A stretch of DNA of 64,000 nt from Chloroflexota bacterium (GTDB lineage Bacteria > Chloroflexota > Anaerolineae > Anaerolineales > Villigracilaceae). The translations under genes and the position numbers were made by a program. Positions 60,604 to 64,000 of the stretch are shown here, in pieces; within the stretch, counting starts at the first letter, position 1, and each line of letters starts with the position of its first letter. The stretch is from NCBI GenBank assembly GCA_016235425.1, contig JACRLC010000094.1, positions 1 to 64,000 on the forward strand. Direction: 5' to 3'. The notes beneath the pieces are model-generated. The model saw nothing but the letters and a program-made list of their open reading frames with translations. It was not told where the DNA came from and did not search any database.

Positions 60604-61581
60604 ATGCGTGTCTGCATTCTTTCTGATGAAGAAATTTCGGCTTTCAATCCTGCTCCGTACATGAAAAATTATGACTGGGAAATGGTCACGATGACCGAAC
60701 CCGTCATGGATGTTTTGCGTTCGCTGGCCGCGCGCAATGAATTCGATGTTTACCTGAATCTGTGCGAAGGATACGATAATGACGGCGATGGGGAACAGGG
60801 TTACGAAGGTGTAGATTTGGTCAGGGCAATGGAAGAGTTGAACCTTCCATTTACCGGAGCCGACTCAAGATGCTATGACCCAACGCGCGAAGAGATGCAA
60901 GCCGTTGCCGATGCAAATGGACTGGGGTTTGCCAAAGGCTATCAGGTGAAAAGCGTGGAAGAAGCCGAAAGGCTGGTGAAAAACCTGCGATACCCCATCA
61001 TGGTCAAGCACCCGAAGAGTTTTGGCAGTACGGGCATGTTCAAGGATTCCCGCGTGGAGACGGTTGAGCAGTTGCGAAAAGTTGTCCAACGCGTGTGTGG
61101 TGAGTTCGGCGCGGCGCGTATGGAGGAATTTATCGTTGGCAAGGAGTACAACGTGCTGGTGGTGGACAACCCTGACGATTTCAGCAATCCTGTTGCGTAC
61201 CCGCCCGCGGAACTGGTTTTTCCTCCTGGCGAAGAATTCTGGCACACGGACGTGAAGTGGAATTACGACGTGCCTTTTGATTTCAAGCAGGTGACCGACC
61301 CTGAATTAATCTCCCGCCTGCATGACCTGGCGAAAAAGATGTATCTTGCAATGGGCGCCACCGGTTATGGCCGCTGTGACATTCGCATGAATGACAAGGG
61401 CGAGTTGTACATTCTTGAAATCAACCCGAACGGTGGGATCATGTTCAAGCCTGAAGAATATGGCCCTGCGGATTACATGATTCTGTACGACCCCGAAGGG
61501 TATAAGGGATTCTTTGACCGGGTCTTTCAGTCCGCGACAATTAGGCAGAAGATGAGGAGTGGGGAGTCCAAAGTCTCCTGA
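60604..61581 (+). CDS. ATP-grasp ligase, D-Ala-D-Ala ligase-like
   Basis: 325 aa. ATP-grasp features: YPIMVKHPKSFGSTGM (Lys and glycine-rich loop, about 133-148), MEEFIVGKEYNVLVVD (about 178-193), ATGYGRCDIRMNDKGELYIL and EINPNGG (Mg ligands, about 273-283). The N-terminal domain with NLCEGY resembles D-Ala-D-Ala ligase (usually NxxHGxxGE) but the substrate-binding residues differ, so another amino acid or peptide substrate is likely. The final residues (GESKVS) and stop are encoded by a dispersed repeat. Monocistronic between its promoter and the terminator at 61633. Confidence 0.85.
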   Translation: MRVCILSDEEISAFNPAPYMKNYDWEMVTMTEPVMDVLRSLAARNEFDVYLNLCEGYDNDGDGEQGYEGVDLVRAMEELNLPFTGADSRCYDPTREEMQAVADANGLGFAKGYQVKSVEEAERLVKNLRYPIMVKHPKSFGSTGMFKDSRVETVEQLRKVVQRVCGEFGAARMEEFIVGKEYNVLVVDNPDDFSNPVAYPPAELVFPPGEEFWHTDVKWNYDVPFDFKQVTDPELISRLHDLAKKMYLAMGATGYGRCDIRMNDKGELYILEINPNGGIMFKPEEYGPADYMILYDPEGYKGFFDRVFQSATIRQKMRSGESKVS

Positions 61582-61620
61582 CTTTGGGTAAACTCAAACG
61601 TCTGGAGGCATTTGAGTTCA
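61562..61620. repeat. GGAGTCcaa...ttgaGTTC paired hairpin element
   Basis: GGAGTCCAAAGTCTCCTGAC with TTTGG, then AACTCAAACGTCTGGAGGCA with TTTGAGTT. Third copy of the family at 10441 and 53081; contains the stop codon of the ATP-grasp gene. Confidence 0.8.
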
Positions 61621-61632
61621 AGAAGCAAAAAA

Positions 61633-61702
61633 CGGACGCTGAAAGCGTCCGCTGCAAAACGCCAAAAGTGTGCGTTTGAAGGCGCGCACTTTTTATTTTT
61701 TC
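61633..61702. terminator. Double hairpin, bidirectional terminator
   Basis: First hairpin CGGACGCT-GAA-AGCGTCCG (61633-61651). Second: AAAGTGTGCG (61665-61674) with CGCGCACTTT (61683-61692), followed by TTATTTTTT on the plus strand. It separates the ATP-grasp gene from the convergent toxin-type operon; the leftward small gene ends inside it. Confidence 0.85.
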
Positions 61703-61848
61703 CGTCTCCTGATACTGCTTCCGAAAAATGCAATCACCAAAAAGGGAATGGCGATGTAGAAATACACGTCCTGGTTTGTGACCCAGCCGATGGTGAAAAA
61801 GACGATGCCGAGAATCATGAAAATGGGGATGAGGCGTTTATTTTTCAC
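61693..61848 (-). CDS. Small two-helix membrane protein
   Basis: 51 aa from a GTG at 61848 that overlaps the stop of the nucleotidyltransferase gene (GTGA); a TTG at 61875 is the alternative. Two hydrophobic segments (LIPIFMILGIVFFTIGWV and VYFYIAIPFLVIAFFG) and a basic tail (SSIRRRKK). No family recognised. Its coupling to the AbiEii-like gene suggests one operon. Confidence 0.6.
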   Translation of the reverse strand: MKNKRLIPIFMILGIVFFTIGWVTNQDVYFYIAIPFLVIAFFGSSIRRRKK

Positions 61849-62480
61849 TGCTTGATTTGTAGTTCCTTTACCCAATTTTGGATTGTTTTCTTTATGTCAG
61901 TCCATTTGACATCCCAGAGCATGGTGGGCATGCGTTCGGACTCGGCGTCATCAAAATAGGTCAATCCATATAAAACAGGGCTTACATCAACCGAGAATTT
62001 TTGCTTGTAGATGTTCAACATTTCGCTTAATGGACGATGTTTAGTCCCCAAGACATAGACGTCGCAAAAGTCCTTGCGCGCTCCACGCTGGGCAACCGCC
62101 GATAGTTTCATGCAGGTAATATCATCAAGGGAGGCAAGATTGCAATCCATATCCTGCCACAAGGTAAGCGAATCAAGAAGTGGGTAGTTGAATTCAAGTA
62201 ACGTAACTCTGACTCCGTCAATTGTTCCATGCAATGTCCCTGGTGCTGTTTGTTCGGTTTTGAAGTTCAAGCCGAAATCGCGCAGAGATTGTGCCAGAAT
62301 GAGTGCGTCATCAATTTTGTTTGACGTGAACCAGTCGAAATCAACCGAAACGCGGTGTCCGAAATAAATTGAAAGGGCGGTTCCTCCCGCGAGATAAAAA
62401 CCGTTCTTTTTCAGGAAAACACCAGATTTCTTTAGAACTTCAATTTGTTTTTTTTCCAGCCCGTCTGTATAAAATTTCAT
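61845..62480 (-). CDS. AbiEii/AbiGii-type nucleotidyltransferase (toxin-like)
   Basis: 211 aa from ATG 62480, which overlaps the preceding stop (ATGA). The polymerase-beta fold core is FYLAGGTALSIYFGHRVSVDFDWF: GG(T) and the D-F-D acidic pair of nucleotidyltransferases (about 28-51). CMKLSAVAQRGARKDFCDVYVL is the second family block (KxxAxxxRxxxKDxxD). Members add nucleotides to tRNA or protein targets as toxins of type IV systems. The start is conserved (FYTDGLEKKQIEVLKK). Encoded with a DUF6922-like partner. Confidence 0.88.
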   Translation of the reverse strand: MKFYTDGLEKKQIEVLKKSGVFLKKNGFYLAGGTALSIYFGHRVSVDFDWFTSNKIDDALILAQSLRDFGLNFKTEQTAPGTLHGTIDGVRVTLLEFNYPLLDSLTLWQDMDCNLASLDDITCMKLSAVAQRGARKDFCDVYVLGTKHRPLSEMLNIYKQKFSVDVSPVLYGLTYFDDAESERMPTMLWDVKWTDIKKTIQNWVKELQIKQ

Positions 62481-62788
62481 TTTTGCCCCCAGGGATTTTT
62501 CTTTGCCGCTTCGACCCACGCGTCAACTGTTTTTCCGGGTAAATCGAGAATCAAAGCCCAGAATCTTAATTGGCGAGGAGACAGCCCGCGACCCTTGTGG
62601 CTTACAATCCACTTCCGCAGGGTCTTATCTTCCATTTGTCCGCGAAGCCAGGTAATGGATTCCCAATTCCCGACCGATAATATTCGACGAATAATGAGGT
62701 CACGGTCTGTTTGCCACGATAATTCCGTGAAGGGATAATCCCAAAAACAGGCTTGCAAATTATCCGGCAGGTGGATTTGTGTTGTCAT
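62477..62788 (-). CDS. DUF6922-like protein, probable antitoxin partner
   Basis: 103 aa from ATG 62788. LPDNLQACFWDYPFTELSWQ, RDLIIRRILSVGNWESITWL and SHKGRGLSPRQLRFWALILD are the blocks of the DUF6922-type proteins that commonly precede AbiEii-like nucleotidyltransferases. Helix-rich and soluble; the RQLRFWALILDLP segment could be a DNA-binding helix. ATGA overlap with the toxin-like gene. An antitoxin or repressor role is inference from gene order. Confidence 0.8.
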   Translation of the reverse strand: MTTQIHLPDNLQACFWDYPFTELSWQTDRDLIIRRILSVGNWESITWLRGQMEDKTLRKWIVSHKGRGLSPRQLRFWALILDLPGKTVDAWVEAAKKNPWGQK

Positions 62789-62828
62789 GAATTTAGTATA
62801 GCATGAAAAAATTACGGCTTTATTTGGA

Positions 62829-64000
62829 TTACGAATCAAATCCCAACCCCAATGTGTCGAGCATTTTCAACCACAAGTTCCGTCGGCCATTGTTGCGGTC
62901 GGACTGAGCCATTGACCAGCTTGTGAGGTTGATGATGGGTGAGCGGAACGGCTCGGGCGGGAAGGGGAATGGTTTGGAGCGCACCATTTCGAGCCGCGTC
63001 CGTTCGTTGTCTTTTTCGTCGAGCAGATCGAGCATAACCTGTCCGCCGAAGCGGGATGCGCCGACGCCAAGCCCTGTGTAGCCGAGCGCGTAGGCCACTT
63101 TGCCGCGCATGGCCTTGCCCCAAAAAACATTGAAGCGCGAGCACGTGTCAATTGCACCGCCCCAGGCGTGTGTGAAGCGCAGACCTTCGAGCTGCGGGAA
63201 TGTCGTGAAGAAATGATCCGCCAGCCGCGCCCACGTTTCGGGGTTATGTTCGAGATGCGGCCCTACGCCGTTATTCCGAAAATAGATTGCGTCGTAGCCG
63301 CCCCACAAAATACGGCCATCTTCCGTCGTGCGGTAATAATGAAATTGATTCGCCGCGTCGCCCAATCCCTGGCGGCCATGCCAGCCAATTGAATCGCGTT
63401 GCGATTTGCTCAACGGTTCGGTCATCAGCACGTAATCGTAAACGGGCACGATGTAATACGATAATCTTTTTAAAAGCGGATTGAAGGCGTTGGTGGCCAG
63501 CGCGACTTTTTTCGCGCGGACTTGACCGAACTGAGTCTTGACCATGATTCCGCCCGCTTCTTCTTCCAGACTTTGGGCCTGCGTCCGTTCAAACAAGCGG
63601 ACTCCAACTTCCAGGCAAGCGCGCCTCAAACCCCACGCCAGCCGCGCGGGATTGACGAAGGCCACGTTTCTGTCAATCAGCCCGCCCAAATAAGTTGGCG
63701 AGTTGACCATGCTTCTCAATTTATCCTGTTCGATCCATTCGACAGGGTAGTTATATTTTGCGGTGATTTCGGGGGACGAGCGCAGTTCATCCACTTGATA
63801 GGGTTCTGTGGCTACGACAATTTCGCCTGAGCGTATGAAATCGCAGTCAATGTTGTAACGTTTTATGGCTGCTTCGATGGCGTCGAGATTTTCGTAACCC
63901 ATTCGGACGATTTGCTTGAATTCACGCGGCCAGCGTTGTAACCCGTTCTCGAACGTATGCGTGAGGCAGTGATCCATGAAGCCGCCGTTGCGGCCGCTTG
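62829..64000 (-). CDS. FAD-dependent oxidoreductase (DAO family), 5' end outside window
   Basis: At least 390 residues; the frame continues past the right edge. The visible N-terminal end SGRNGGF (63998-63978) is the conserved second part of the FAD-binding GxGxxG...SGRNGG region of glycine/sarcosine oxidase-like enzymes, so the ATG at 63977 is internal. Later blocks: EIVVATEPYQVDEL, VFVNPARLAWGL-like (AFVNPARLAWGLRRAC), KKVALATNAFNPLL, and C-terminal HAWGGAIDTCSRFNVFWG with GYTGLGVGASRFGGQV, the second FAD contact. It probably oxidises an amine or amino acid. Stop is 41 bases from the DUF6922-like ATG, so it may share a transcript. Confidence 0.88.
   Translation of the reverse strand, partial: SGRNGGFMDHCLTHTFENGLQRWPREFKQIVRMGYENLDAIEAAIKRYNIDCDFIRSGEIVVATEPYQVDELRSSPEITAKYNYPVEWIEQDKLRSMVNSPTYLGGLIDRNVAFVNPARLAWGLRRACLEVGVRLFERTQAQSLEEEAGGIMVKTQFGQVRAKKVALATNAFNPLLKRLSYYIVPVYDYVLMTEPLSKSQRDSIGWHGRQGLGDAANQFHYYRTTEDGRILWGGYDAIYFRNNGVGPHLEHNPETWARLADHFFTTFPQLEGLRFTHAWGGAIDTCSRFNVFWGKAMRGKVAYALGYTGLGVGASRFGGQVMLDLLDEKDNERTRLEMVRSKPFPFPPEPFRSPIINLTSWSMAQSDRNNGRRNLWLKMLDTLGLGFDS

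Overview
This 64 kb window looks like the chromosome of an uncultured bacterium of the phylum Chloroflexota, probably class Anaerolineae. That is an inference from gene content: many sugar ABC transporters with lipoprotein receptors, Pro/Thr-rich lipoproteins, a roadblock protein, unusual DtxR/FeoA metal regulators, and a very heavy load of short dispersed palindromic repeats. There is no rRNA, no tRNA that I can recognise and no CRISPR array. Housekeeping anchors are pnp, rpsO, eno, pyrG, pth, mfd and uvrB.

Layout. 1-2,060: an integron-type integrase with a divergent partial ORF to its left and degenerate echoes of its own 3' end to its right. 2,038-8,770: esterase, a frameshifted MFS exporter, pnp-rpsO and a PAS-GGDEF diguanylate cyclase. 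8,840-12,440: an ABC-2 exporter (ATPase, DUF2785-like protein, two permeases). 12,475-18,520: two paralogous lipoproteins, a sirtuin and a giant modular membrane protein. 18,595-26,275: a maltodextrin-type locus (ATPase, binding protein, two permeases, one lipoprotein GH13 and one cytoplasmic GH13). 26,350-36,220: a second sugar locus under a ROK repressor. 36,360-51,430: a ferritin-like VIT1/CCC1 transporter, eno, plsC, pyrG, roadblock, pth-mfd, a GT-C-like membrane protein and uvrB. 52,130-60,500: a metal-homeostasis island. 60,600-64,000: ATP-grasp ligase, an AbiEii/DUF6922 toxin-antitoxin-like pair and an FAD oxidoreductase cut by the window edge.

The most striking system is the ROK-controlled sugar locus. 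Its 769-aa receptor fuses a ChvE/XylF-like type I sugar-binding domain to a GtsA-like type II sugar-binding domain behind one lipoprotein signal. The operon then encodes both cognate kinds of permease: a MalF/MalG-type pair and a XylH/MmsB-type subunit, with one single-domain ATPase. A 38-codon remnant of another sugar-ABC ATPase sits at the junction, as if a gtsABC-like block had been inserted into an mmsE-(ATPase)-mmsB operon and fused in frame to the first gene. A perfect sigma-70 promoter and a 25-bp palindromic operator lie in front of the ROK gene.

The metal island has a multicopper oxidase behind a perfect DtxR-like palindrome, a ZIP transporter, a soluble DtxR/MntR regulator, a membrane-anchored DtxR protein fused to FeoA-like domains, a FeoB split into separate GTPase and membrane genes, and a CDF exporter. 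The FeoB GTPase gene is flanked by inverted copies of one dispersed repeat.

At least seven families of short repeats are scattered between genes. Several have entered coding frames (mfd, the giant membrane protein) or supply the last codons and stop of genes.
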